From assembly GCF_900109115.1 (NCBI RefSeq), contig NZ_FNYV01000014.1:62001-126000 (forward strand): a stretch of DNA of 64,000 nucleotides. The letters run 5' to 3'. The first letter of the stretch is position 1, and each line of letters opens with the position of its first letter. The notes under the pieces are model-generated. The model was not told the DNA's origin. It did not search any database and saw only the letters and a list, made by a program, of their open reading frames with translations. The stretch comes from Micromonospora phaseoli (GTDB lineage: Bacteria; Actinomycetota; Actinomycetes; Mycobacteriales; Micromonosporaceae). This document shows, one piece after another, positions 16,887 through 25,123 of this stretch. The position numbers and the translations under genes are program-made.

Positions 16887-17501
16887 ATGCTGCGACTCGA
16901 CGGTGCCGGGCGGGCCTTCGGGCGGCGCCCGGTCTTCTCGGGGCTCGACCTGGAGGTCCCGCCCGGCACCCGGTTGTTGCTCACCGGCGGCAACGGCACC
17001 GGCAAGACCACCCTGCTGCGCTGCCTGGCCGGCACCCTCGCACTGAGCAGCGGCCGGGCGACCATCGCGGGCCGACCAGCCGGAACACCGGCGGCCCGCC
17101 GCCTGGTCGGCATCGCTCTCGCCCCGGAGCAGACTCTCTGCGGCCGGCTCTCCGGGCACGACAATCTGATGCTGTTGGCCCGGATGCGGCTACCCGCCCG
17201 GGAAGCGGCGGCGGCGGTCGCCCGGGTCGAGGAGGAATTCGCCATCGCCGAGTACGCCCAGGTGCCTGCCCAGCGGTGCTCCGCCGGGATGCGGGCCCGG
17301 ATCAGCGTCGCCCGCGCACTGCTCGGCGACCCGCCGGTGCTGCTACTCGACGAGCCCGGGCGGTCCCTGGACGCCGGGGCACGGGCGATGTTCTGGGCCG
17401 CCCTGGACCGCCGCCCAGGACTGACCTGCGTGCTCGCCTCGCACCTGGATTCCGACCGCGTTCGGTGCGACCGCACGCTTGCCATGCCGGTACGTCGATG
17501 A
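16887..17501 (+). CDS. ABC transporter ATPase of the lasso peptide locus
   Basis: A 204-residue ATPase, short and close to the CcmA type. Walker A is GGNGTGKTT, Walker B VLLLDEPGRSLD, and the switch His lies in LASHLD. The signature reads CSAGMRARI instead of LSGGQ, a marked deviation. The ATG at 16887 is 28 bases after the precursor stop and has no good ribosome site; a GTG at 16839 overlapping the precursor is the alternative. Its stop overlaps the permease start (ATGA). It probably energises export of the lasso peptide, replacing the fused D-type exporter of classical loci. Confidence 0.85.
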   Translation: MLRLDGAGRAFGRRPVFSGLDLEVPPGTRLLLTGGNGTGKTTLLRCLAGTLALSSGRATIAGRPAGTPAARRLVGIALAPEQTLCGRLSGHDNLMLLARMRLPAREAAAAVARVEEEFAIAEYAQVPAQRCSAGMRARISVARALLGDPPVLLLDEPGRSLDAGARAMFWAALDRRPGLTCVLASHLDSDRVRCDRTLAMPVRR

Positions 17502-18370
17502 ACAGCGACCTGCGCTCCGCGCCCGCCGCCGGTGCCGCCAGCGCCCGGTCCGACGGCGCACCGGTCTCCTGGCGGGCCGGCGGGCGCACGGTGCTGGCGC
17601 TGCTGCGCCGAGACCTGGCCGAGCGTCGCGGGGTGCGGCTGTCCTTCCTGCTGGACCTGCTGTTCGGGCTGCTCAACCTGCTGGTCTTCCTGTTCGTTTC
17701 CCGGGTGCTCATACCGGCCCCGGCCGTCGACTTCGCCCGCTCCGCCAGTTACTTCGACTTCGTCGCGGTGGGGATCGTCTTCCTGCTGGTGATCCAGGCG
17801 GCGACCGTGCAGGTGGTTGCCCGGGTGACGGCCGAGCAGCGGGACGGGATGCTGGAACTGCTGGCCGCGCAGCCGGTGCCGGGCTGGTCGCTGGCGCTTG
17901 GGCTGGTCGGCTACCCGTTCGCCTTCGCGCTGCTGCGCGCCGGGGTGTACCTCGGCCTGCTGGCCGGCATCTTCGGCCTGCACGTCGGTGACGCCCATTG
18001 GCCCGGCGTCTTGATCGTGCTGGCCCTCGCGGCGCTGTGCGCGCTGCCGTTCGGGATGGTGCTGATGGGGTTCGCGGTCGCGGTCGGGCACGGCGACCCG
18101 GTGGCCCGGCTGCTGGTGGTGGCCCTGTCGTTCCTGTCCGGCACGTACTTCCCGACCTCGGCGCTGCCCGACGTCCTGCACCCGGTGTGCGCCCTGCTGC
18201 CCACTCGCGTGGCGTTGGACGGGCTGCGGCACGCGCTCACCGGGGGCGGCTGGGCCGGGGCGGCGGCGGTGCTCGCCGGCACCGCCGCCGTACTGCTGCC
18301 CTTGTCCGCCTGGATCTTCGACCGCGCGCTGTGGATCGCCCGACGCAGAGGGGTGCTCACCCGTGACTGA
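17498..18370 (+). CDS. ABC-2/CcmB-like permease of the lasso peptide locus
   Basis: A 290-residue membrane protein with about six hydrophobic segments (first FLLDLLFGLLNLLVFLFVSR near residues 51-70) and a long cytoplasmic N-terminus. It resembles ABC-2 permeases and pairs with the preceding ATPase, overlapping it by four bases. It overlaps the cyclase gene by eight bases, so all plus-strand genes appear translationally coupled. The probable role is export of, and immunity to, the mature peptide. An amino-acid or heme exporter is possible by fold, but the context argues for the peptide. Confidence 0.82.
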   Translation: MNSDLRSAPAAGAASARSDGAPVSWRAGGRTVLALLRRDLAERRGVRLSFLLDLLFGLLNLLVFLFVSRVLIPAPAVDFARSASYFDFVAVGIVFLLVIQAATVQVVARVTAEQRDGMLELLAAQPVPGWSLALGLVGYPFAFALLRAGVYLGLLAGIFGLHVGDAHWPGVLIVLALAALCALPFGMVLMGFAVAVGHGDPVARLLVVALSFLSGTYFPTSALPDVLHPVCALLPTRVALDGLRHALTGGGWAGAAAVLAGTAAVLLPLSAWIFDRALWIARRRGVLTRD

Positions 18371-19499
18371 CCTCGTACCACTTCGCTCCACCGGCCTCGA
18401 CGTGGCGTGCGGCATCATGCTCGGTCTGGAGCCCGCCACGCGCCCACCGGTCGCCTGGTCCGGCCCGGCACCGGCGCCGCTGGTCGCCCTGGAACGGGCG
18501 GTGCTGCCGGCGCTGCGCCGGCCGCCCTGCATGGTCAGCTTCTCCGGCGGGGTGGACTCCTCGCTGGTGCTGGCGATCGCCGCCCGGGTGGCGCGGCGGG
18601 AGGGGCTGCCGGACCCGGTGCCGGTCACCTGGCGCTTCACCGACGCACCCCGCGCCGAGGAGTCGCCCTGGCAGGACCGGGTGATCGCCGAGCTGAGGCT
18701 GGCCCGGCAGTGGCAGATCCTCCAGGCCGGCGACGATCTGGACCTGGTCGGCTCCGTCGCCCGGCGGGTGCTGACCCGGTACGGGCAGGTACACCCGTTC
18801 AACCGGCACGTGCACCTGCCGATCGTGGAGCTGGCTCGGGGCGGTGCGTTGCTCACCGGGCTCGGCGGGGACCAGGTCCTGGCCGGTTGGCGGCGGCGTC
18901 CCGGCTCGGTGCGGGCCCGACTCGGCCGGCTACGGGCCCGCCTGCGACACCGGGAGCCGGACCCGTTCCCCTGGCTGCGCCCGGAGGTGGCGCGGCAGGT
19001 GCGCCGCGCGTTCCGCGCCGAGCAGCGCGCTGAGCCGCGCCGCCTGGCCGGGCGGATCCCCTGGCACCTGCGCCGCCGCGACCTGACGATGAGCCGGGCC
19101 AGCCTGGCCATGCTCGCCACCGACAACGACGTGCTGGCGGTGACACCGCTGCTGGACGACGGCTTCGCCGCCGCTCTGACCGCCCACCACGGCGGGCTGC
19201 GGTCACCGTCCCGGCGGGAACTGCTCGCGATGGTCGCCGACGCCGCCCTGCCGTCGCTGATCGTCGCGCCCCGCCGCAAGGCCACCTTCAACGAGGTGTT
19301 CTTCCGGGCGGCGACCCGTGAGGTGGTACGCGCCTGGGACGGCGGCGGGATCGACGATTCGCTGGTGGACGTGGCGGCGCTGCGCCGGGAATGGTCGGGC
19401 TGGCCGGTCAACCCGCGTACGGCGGCGCTGGTGCAGCAGGTGTGGCTGGCCGATCGGCCGGCTCCGCTGCGGCGGAACACCCTGGAGGTGCCGAAGTGA
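18363..19499 (+). CDS. Asparagine synthetase-like lasso cyclase, lacking the N-terminal amidotransferase domain
   Basis: A 378-residue ATP-pyrophosphatase of the asparagine-synthetase family. The PP-loop SFSGGVDSSL lies at about residues 59-68, and GLGGDQVLAGW is a second family block. In lasso loci such an enzyme adenylates the ring Asp/Glu side chain and closes the macrolactam. Classical lasso cyclases have about 550-600 residues with an N-terminal Ntn-type domain; here only some 55 residues precede the PP-loop, so that domain is missing. The GTG at 18363 overlaps the permease end. The stop overlaps the RRE gene start. Housekeeping asparagine synthesis is unlikely without the glutaminase half and in this setting. 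Confidence 0.85.
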   Translation: MTDLVPLRSTGLDVACGIMLGLEPATRPPVAWSGPAPAPLVALERAVLPALRRPPCMVSFSGGVDSSLVLAIAARVARREGLPDPVPVTWRFTDAPRAEESPWQDRVIAELRLARQWQILQAGDDLDLVGSVARRVLTRYGQVHPFNRHVHLPIVELARGGALLTGLGGDQVLAGWRRRPGSVRARLGRLRARLRHREPDPFPWLRPEVARQVRRAFRAEQRAEPRRLAGRIPWHLRRRDLTMSRASLAMLATDNDVLAVTPLLDDGFAAALTAHHGGLRSPSRRELLAMVADAALPSLIVAPRRKATFNEVFFRAATREVVRAWDGGGIDDSLVDVAALRREWSGWPVNPRTAALVQQVWLADRPAPLRRNTLEVPK

Positions 19500-19777
19500 A
19501 CACCGACACCCCGCCCGTCTATCGGGTCAGAAGCGACCGGGTGGCCTGGCGGGCAGCCGGCGACGAGACGGTACTGCTGGACACCCGGCAGTCCGTCTAC
19601 TTCGCGCTGGACCGCTCGGCCGCGCTGCTGTGGCCGCACCTGCTGGCCGGGGCCACTGACGCCGAGCTGACCGAGGTGCTGGCCGGCCAGGCCCAGGTCG
19701 GGCGGGAGCGGGCCGCCGCCGACGTGCGCGCCTTCCTGGCCGACCTGGAGGCCGCCGGCCTGGTCGACCGCCTCTGA
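19496..19777 (+). CDS. PqqD-like lasso RRE protein (B1)
   Basis: A 93-residue protein of the PqqD/RRE fold, the recognition element that binds the precursor leader and hands it to peptidase and cyclase. It shows VAWRAAGDETVLLDTRQSVY, then FALDRSAALLW and a helical C-terminus LADLEAAGLVDRL. The GTG at 19496 overlaps the cyclase stop and has GGAGG eight bases upstream. It is the last gene of the plus-strand operon; the matching B2 peptidase is encoded head-on, 33 bases away. Confidence 0.88.
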   Translation: MNTDTPPVYRVRSDRVAWRAAGDETVLLDTRQSVYFALDRSAALLWPHLLAGATDAELTEVLAGQAQVGRERAAADVRAFLADLEAAGLVDRL

Positions 19778-19780
19778 CGC

Positions 19781-19801
19781 TCGCCGCGACGGTGGCGGCG
19801 A
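19781..19801. terminator. Short hairpin between convergent lasso operons
   Basis: TCGCCGC (19781-19787), seven-base loop, GCGGCGA (19795-19801). It lies in the 33-base gap between the convergent RRE and B2 genes. No T-run follows on either strand, so termination activity is uncertain. Confidence 0.35.
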
Positions 19802-19810
19802 CGGTCGAGG

Positions 19811-20230
19811 TCAGCGGCGCGGTCGGGGCAGCCAGGAGGGCGGGACGGGGCGACGCAGAATCTCCGCCAGTTCGTCCCGGTGCGGATCCGGGTCGCCGTC
19901 GAGCCAGGCGTGGGCGTGGAACCCGGCACTCGGCGCGCTGACCGCGATCACCACGGTCCGCGCCACTCGCCGTCGGGCGAACCAGCGCTGCCGCACCAAC
20001 GCGCTCTCCAGGCAGTTGCCGCCGCCCCGACGGAGTGCCCGCCGGACCAGGGTGTCGGTGCCGCCGGGCGGGGGCCCGGGGAGGCGTACCGCGTCCAGCC
20101 CGCCCTGGGCGAGCTGGCGGCGTACCCGCCGGCAGGCCAGCAGGGTCCACGCCACCAGGGCCACGCCGAGCGGCCCGTGCCGGCGGACCACCCGGGCCAG
20201 GGCGCGCAGCGCGCGTACGGGGTCAGTCAT
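19811..20230 (-). CDS. Transglutaminase-like lasso leader peptidase (B2)
   Basis: A 139-residue cysteine protease of the lasso B2 (transglutaminase-like) family, which cuts the leader from the precursor. Cys73 in GGGNCLESALVRQRWF and His107 in GFHAHAWLDGD are the evident catalytic pair, with an Asp shortly after (Asp119 is a candidate). Length and motif order are typical. The N-terminal 40 residues are helical and basic. The ATG at 20230 overlaps the nucleotidyltransferase stop by eight bases. It should work with the PqqD-like protein on the opposite strand. Confidence 0.88.
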   Translation of the reverse strand: MTDPVRALRALARVVRRHGPLGVALVAWTLLACRRVRRQLAQGGLDAVRLPGPPPGGTDTLVRRALRRGGGNCLESALVRQRWFARRRVARTVVIAVSAPSAGFHAHAWLDGDPDPHRDELAEILRRPVPPSWLPRPRR

Positions 20231-21149
20231 GGTGCCGCCGCCGCGCGGTCCGTAGCTCCCGCAGCGCGCGCGGCAGCCTCCGGAGGTGCCGGCCGATCCG
20301 CCGGACGTACGCCCGCAGCAGGCCCCACCGGCCGCGGCCGGCTCCCGCTTCGCCACGTCGCATGTACGCCGGTGACGGCAGCGCCAGCCGGGCGAGGAGC
20401 CGGAGACGGTCCCGCAGCCCGGACGACTCCGCCATCCGGGCCAGACCGACCGCGGTGGGGGTGGCCAGGCGGGCGGCGAGCCACGCCGGTGAAGGGTCGG
20501 GCGTGGACGACAGGCCCAGCCGGGCCGCGACCGCCGCGCCAGCCGGCAGCACCCGGAGCCCGACGGTGAACGCCGGCACGGCGTCGCAGCCCGCCGCGAG
20601 CTGGCCGGCCGTCTCCCACACAGACGGGCACAACACCGCCAGTGCGTGGGCCAGGTCCCGGGCGGGTTTGCCGGCGCCACCGGGGTAGGCGGCGTGCAGT
20701 GCGGCCAGCAGGGCTGTGCCGCCGTCGTCGGGCACCAGGGCCCGACCGCCGGCCAGGTCGAGGTGGTACGCCGCACCGCGCAGCGACCGCCACAGCTCGT
20801 CATGGTCGCCGACCCCGGCGAAGCCACGGTGCAGGTCCACGGTCAACGGCACCGGCCCGGGGGCGTACCAGGGCTGCTCGTGCCAGGGGGCGTGGATGTC
20901 GTACCGGTCGTGGGGTCGGGCCATCCGGTACCCGGCGCCGCGCAGGGCGTCCTGCGCGGCGGTGATGGTGTCCGGCGCGACGAGCAGGTCCACATCGGCG
21001 TAAAGACGCTCGGTGCCGAGCAGGCGGGCCAGGCCGGCCCCCTTGAGCAGCACGCTGTCGATGCCGTGGCGGCGCAGCAGGTCGCTGGTGGACACGGCCA
21101 GGGCATCGAGGGCGAGGCAGCGCAGGGCGAGGCCGGGGGCCGCGGTCAC
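20223..21149 (-). CDS. Nucleotidyltransferase-like protein of the lasso locus
   Basis: A 308-residue protein of the nucleotidyltransferase family often found in RiPP loci. It has SVLLKGAGLARLLGTERLYA followed by DVDLLVAPD (the metal-binding DxD) and later LTVDLHRGF with a third acidic residue. The C-terminal 100 residues are Arg-rich and helical. Homologues in some lasso loci are implicated in modifying the peptide, but no activity can be assigned here. The GTG at 21149 overlaps the kinase stop (GTGA), so the minus-strand genes are coupled. Confidence 0.8.
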   Translation of the reverse strand: MTAAPGLALRCLALDALAVSTSDLLRRHGIDSVLLKGAGLARLLGTERLYADVDLLVAPDTITAAQDALRGAGYRMARPHDRYDIHAPWHEQPWYAPGPVPLTVDLHRGFAGVGDHDELWRSLRGAAYHLDLAGGRALVPDDGGTALLAALHAAYPGGAGKPARDLAHALAVLCPSVWETAGQLAAGCDAVPAFTVGLRVLPAGAAVAARLGLSSTPDPSPAWLAARLATPTAVGLARMAESSGLRDRLRLLARLALPSPAYMRRGEAGAGRGRWGLLRAYVRRIGRHLRRLPRALRELRTARRRHHD

Positions 21150-21979
21150 GGCAGCGCCCCGGCGGGCGTTAGTACGGCGTCGAGGAGCCGGTGGGTGGCG
21201 TCGATGGCCGCCCATTCCCGGGGACGGGCCAGGTCGTAGCCGGGCAGGCCGGCCAGCGTGAGCAGCGCGGCCGGGTCGGAGGGCAGTTCGGGTAGGGAGC
21301 GCCGGACGACGAGGCGGGCCAGCAGGTCGGCCGCGCCGACCGGGGTCAGCGCGGGTCCGTCGCCCCAGCGCAGGAAGATCCAGCCGCCGAGCGGCAGTCG
21401 GGGCGCGACGGCGGGCAGGGTGACCCGCAGCCGAGTGGCGTCGCGGACCGCTCGGGTGGGCAACCCGAGGCCGGGGACAGGTTCCCGCAGGTCGACGCAG
21501 CGTGGGCCGGCGAGCACGTCACCGCCGTCGCAGACCACGATGTCGTCGGCCAGCACCGGCACGTCGCGGGCGACCAGCGCCGCGAGCAGGGTGCTCTTGC
21601 CGGCGGTACGGCCACCGAGCACGACCCAGGCCCGTCCGGCGTGGACGAACGCCCCGGCGTGGAAGGTCTCCCGCCCCGCCCAGCGGTTGACGACGACGGC
21701 GACCGGGGCGAGGTACGGGTGGGCGAGCACGTCGGCGGTGAGCGGCGGCCCGTAGAAGGTGGCATCGCCGCTGTGCCGGTCCAGCGCCAGGGTGCGGCCG
21801 TCGGTGAGCCGCCGGACCAGCCGGTCGGCGTCCAGCGGCAGCGGTGGCGGCGGCGTGGCGTGGCGTTGGCGCACGATCACCGGGCGGCTGCCCGGCGGCG
21901 GGTACGCGGTGGTCGCGGACAGTTCGGCGACCTCGTCGAGGCCGCGGATGTGTAGCCCGTAGGCGGATCTGGCTGGCAT
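21146..21979 (-). CDS. HPr kinase-like protein, putative lasso peptide kinase
   Basis: A 277-residue P-loop protein of the HprK C-terminal family. Walker A is GGRTAGKST (residues 122-130), and VLADDIVVC carries the acidic pair Asp145-Asp146. The N-terminal 115 residues replace the HprK sensor domain. Homologues in paeninodin-type loci phosphorylate the C-terminal Ser of the precursor; here the core ends in Gly-Ser-Ile, so Ser18 is a possible target. AAGGA precedes the ATG at 21979. A role in PTS control is unlikely: no HPr or PTS gene is near. Confidence 0.82.
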   Translation of the reverse strand: MPARSAYGLHIRGLDEVAELSATTAYPPPGSRPVIVRQRHATPPPPLPLDADRLVRRLTDGRTLALDRHSGDATFYGPPLTADVLAHPYLAPVAVVVNRWAGRETFHAGAFVHAGRAWVVLGGRTAGKSTLLAALVARDVPVLADDIVVCDGGDVLAGPRCVDLREPVPGLGLPTRAVRDATRLRVTLPAVAPRLPLGGWIFLRWGDGPALTPVGAADLLARLVVRRSLPELPSDPAALLTLAGLPGYDLARPREWAAIDATHRLLDAVLTPAGALP

Positions 21980-22122
21980 CTCATCCTTCGCGCGGACCAG
22001 GGGCGCACGGGCGCACCGGACACGGTGGCGCCGGGACGGCGCCGGAGAGGAGTGCGCGGACGGCGCCGGGTGGAGGTGTGGCCCCCACCCGGCGCCTGGT
22101 CCGGCTCGGAAAGGTCAGCGGC

Positions 22123-24888
22123 TCAGCGCACGCTGCCCTGCAGGTTGGTCAGCTTGCGGCTCTTCGCCGCCCGCTGGCCGGCCTCCTTGGCCGCCTTCTC
22201 CTTGGCGGCGGTGACCGCCGCCGTGGCTGCCGCGCCCGGCGGGAGCACCGGCCCGCCGCCGATGGCCTCGACGTCCCAACCGGCCCAGAACCTGCCACCC
22301 TGGTCCACCTCGAAGGTGAGGGAGACGTAGATGGTCTTTCCGGGGGGCAGGCCGCCGAGCGGCAGCGGCACGGTCAGCGTGGTGGAGAGCCCACCGCCCG
22401 GCGGGTCCTGCGCCGGCGCGTCCATCCGGAGGTTCCGCACCGTCACCGTCTGGCCCCCGACGATGAACGTCGAGGTGGCGGTGTCCGGGTTGACCAACCG
22501 CAGCTGCGCCGGGTTGGGCGGGTCTGGCAGGCCCGGCCTGGGCGCGCCGTTGGGCTGGCTGAGCGTGGAGATGCGCAGCCGCAGCAGGGTTGCCGGCGTG
22601 ACCCCACGGTTCGTGATGCCCCGCCGGACGATCAGCCGTCTCGGGCTGGCCGGGGTGGCGTCGAGGACCTGCTGGTTCGGGACCTCGTTGGCCGCCTTGC
22701 TCGGATCGAGCAGGGTGGTCTGGAGGAGGCTGCTCTGCTCGAACGGCCCGAACTGGCGCAACGGCGACGGTGAGCCGAGCGCGGACGGCACCCCGTTGAT
22801 CGGGCCGAGGACGGTCGACACCAACCGGAAGTCGGTCACGTTGTCCGAGTTGTTCTGCGGGGTGCCGCGGACCCGCAGCCGCACCCAGGCGTTCGAGACC
22901 GTCGGCGGGCTGCTGAACGCCGGCAGTGGGGTGCCGGTGAAGTAGCCCGGGATGCTGCCGGCCGCGTCGGTGACGGTGCCGGCCGCGTCGGGCACCCGCA
23001 GCCGCAGGCCGGTACCGCCGGTGTTCGGCACCGGCCCGAGGGTGGGCACCACCAGGTCCGCCGGGATGGTCGGGATGGCGATGTCGTACCTCGCGGTGCC
23101 GATCAGGAAGCCGACCCGGGGGCCGATGGTGGTCTCGGTGTTCGGAATCTCGATTACGACGCCGCCGGGGGCCTCCACCTTGATCCCGGGCAGCTGCATC
23201 GGGATCGAGGTGTTGTTGTATAGCACCACGTACTGGTCGTACTGGGCGGGAATGTTGGCGACGCCGGACTGCCGGAACTGGTCGATGAGCAACTGTCCGG
23301 CCACGCCGTTGACCTGCACCGGCACGGTGTTGGAGGTGGCCTCGGCGTTGGTGTTGGTGGAGTCGTACTTCACGAACACCTCGTTGAGGCCGAACGCCGG
23401 CAGCTTCAGGGTGAAGCTCGCCCGGTTGAACGCGATGGTCTGGGTGCCGAGGTTGGCGGTGATTCCGGTGCGTTGCCGGTCGAAGATGGTCACCGTGCCT
23501 TCCGTCTCGCCCGGGCCCAGATCGGCGGTGAAGGTGACCGGGCTGTCGAAGTCGACCGAAGCGACGCTCGCGGTCAGCGCGACCACCGTCTGCGGCTGCA
23601 CCACGATGCGGACCTGCTCGACGTCGCTGAGCCCGGCGCTGTCGGTGACCCGCAGGTCGATGCCGAAGGTGCCGACCGTGGTGGGTCGGCCGCTGATCTC
23701 ACCGGTGTTCGGGTTGAGGGTCAGCCCGGGTGGCAGGACACCGCCGGCGACCGACCAGGTGTACGGAGCCACCCCGCCGACCACGACGGGCCGCAGCGAG
23801 TACGGCGCGCCGACCTCGCCCAGGGGGACGACGGGTATGACGATGTTCGGGGCCGGGGTGACCGCGATGGTGAGCAGCCGGCTACCGATGTCGCCGGTGC
23901 TGCCGACCACCCGCACCACGAAGGCGAAGCTGCCCGCCACGGTCGGGATGCCGGAGATGTTGCCGGTGCCCGGGTTCAGCACCAGCCCGGGTGGCAGGGC
24001 ACCGTAGGTGATGGAGAAGGTCCACGGAGACCGACCCCGGGAGACGCCGACGGACTGGCTGTAGGCCACGCTGACCGCAGCGGCGGAGCCGGTCCAGAAC
24101 ACCCAGGGCGACTCGTTCGGGATCACCGGGTGCGACGGCGCAGACTCCGCCCCGAGCCCCTCGGCGGTCAGCGCGGCGATGGTGAAGGTGTAGGTGAGAC
24201 CGGCGGTGAGGCCGCCCACGGTGGCGGTCAGCGGCGCGGCCGGCACCGTCTGCGACGGCTGCTTCACCGCGCCGAGGTACGGGAAAATGACGTAGTTGGT
24301 GATCGGCGAGCCGCCGTCGGAGACGGGCGGACGCCAACTGACCACCGCGGTGGTGACATCGGCGGTGGCCGCGATGATGCTCGGTGCGTCGGGCAGGGCG
24401 AGCAGCTTCGGCGGGGCGGAGCGCTTGCTGGCCGGGCCGATACCGGCGGCGTTGCGGGCCGCGACGGTGAAGCTCCAGTCGCCCTTCGCCGACGGCAGCT
24501 TCAGCGCCGCGCTGGTCTTGGTCGCGTCGACCGAAGCCGCCTTGGCCTTCTTACCGTTGCGGTACTGCGTCACCACGTATCCGCTGATCGGGCTGCCGTT
24601 GGCCTTCGGCGCCTTCCAGGTGACCACCGCCTTCGTACCCTTGCGAGCCGCCTTGGGCGCGGCGGGCGCGGACGGCCGGCGGAGCTTGACCGGCGCGGTG
24701 CCCCTGTCGTCGGTGTCGACGGGCGCCAGGTGCCGGGCCGGGGCCTGCGGTGCGGCGGCGCGTGCGGGTTGGACGGACAGGTCGGGCGCGCGTGCCGTGG
24801 CGGTGCTGGGCACCGCGAGCACCGTCGCGACCAGCAGGCCGGCGAGCGCCGACCCCACCAGCGCGCGGAGACGGGACGAAGGTGACAT
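22123..24888 (-). CDS. Large secreted protein with Fn3, Ig-like and lamin-tail-like domains
   Basis: A 921-residue exported protein. A signal peptide spans about residues 1-33 (basic start, ALAGLLVATVLAV core, cleavage near ATARA). Two fibronectin type III domains follow (about 70-160 and 162-250). Then come two putative-Ig repeats, each with an LPPGLxLNPxTGxISG motif, an Ig-like domain beginning VVALTASVASVDFDSPVTF, and a lamin-tail-like domain (GQLLIDQFRQSG to VVIEIP). The last 40 residues are Ala/Lys-rich helix. No enzyme motif is seen; it is likely a cell-surface or extracellular adhesion-type protein. GGTAGG lies four bases before the ATG at 24888. Confidence 0.82.
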   Translation of the reverse strand: MSPSSRLRALVGSALAGLLVATVLAVPSTATARAPDLSVQPARAAAPQAPARHLAPVDTDDRGTAPVKLRRPSAPAAPKAARKGTKAVVTWKAPKANGSPISGYVVTQYRNGKKAKAASVDATKTSAALKLPSAKGDWSFTVAARNAAGIGPASKRSAPPKLLALPDAPSIIAATADVTTAVVSWRPPVSDGGSPITNYVIFPYLGAVKQPSQTVPAAPLTATVGGLTAGLTYTFTIAALTAEGLGAESAPSHPVIPNESPWVFWTGSAAAVSVAYSQSVGVSRGRSPWTFSITYGALPPGLVLNPGTGNISGIPTVAGSFAFVVRVVGSTGDIGSRLLTIAVTPAPNIVIPVVPLGEVGAPYSLRPVVVGGVAPYTWSVAGGVLPPGLTLNPNTGEISGRPTTVGTFGIDLRVTDSAGLSDVEQVRIVVQPQTVVALTASVASVDFDSPVTFTADLGPGETEGTVTIFDRQRTGITANLGTQTIAFNRASFTLKLPAFGLNEVFVKYDSTNTNAEATSNTVPVQVNGVAGQLLIDQFRQSGVANIPAQYDQYVVLYNNTSIPMQLPGIKVEAPGGVVIEIPNTETTIGPRVGFLIGTARYDIAIPTIPADLVVPTLGPVPNTGGTGLRLRVPDAAGTVTDAAGSIPGYFTGTPLPAFSSPPTVSNAWVRLRVRGTPQNNSDNVTDFRLVSTVLGPINGVPSALGSPSPLRQFGPFEQSSLLQTTLLDPSKAANEVPNQQVLDATPASPRRLIVRRGITNRGVTPATLLRLRISTLSQPNGAPRPGLPDPPNPAQLRLVNPDTATSTFIVGGQTVTVRNLRMDAPAQDPPGGGLSTTLTVPLPLGGLPPGKTIYVSLTFEVDQGGRFWAGWDVEAIGGGPVLPPGAAATAAVTAAKEKAAKEAGQRAAKSRKLTNLQGSVR

Positions 24889-25123
24889 CGAACCTACCTT
24901 TCGGGGGTGGGTGATGCACAGGGCTCGGAAACGGCGACAGCGGGCCACGTCTTTTCGGCACGCCGCAGGACCCGGCGGGTGACCGGGAAACGCGAGAGGA
25001 TGAATCCGAAATGGACTCATAAACATTGATTGGCACTACTTTTGGTATATCACATCTCCGCAGGTCACGGCCCTGTTGATCTCACCGTGAGCGATGGTCC
25101 GAAAGGCGACTGCGGACCTGTGT

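Noticed and set aside
16693..17046. Alternative plus-strand frame starting at the ATG at 16693
   Set aside because: It overlaps the lasso precursor in another frame and becomes Arg/Pro/Ser-rich; AAAGGA is spaced correctly for 16700, not 16693.
18363..19499. Housekeeping asparagine synthetase
   Set aside because: No glutaminase domain, and the gene overlaps permease and RRE genes of the lasso operon.
16682..19639. A 985-codon open frame on the minus strand opposite the lasso operon
   Set aside because: It is composed of Arg/Gly/Ser/Pro low-complexity sequence with no domain, runs antisense to well-supported genes, and is a typical GC-rich shadow frame.
21146..21979. HPr kinase acting in carbon catabolite control
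   Set aside because: No HPr, PTS or CcpA gene nearby, and the N-terminal sensor domain differs; the gene is coupled to lasso-type genes.
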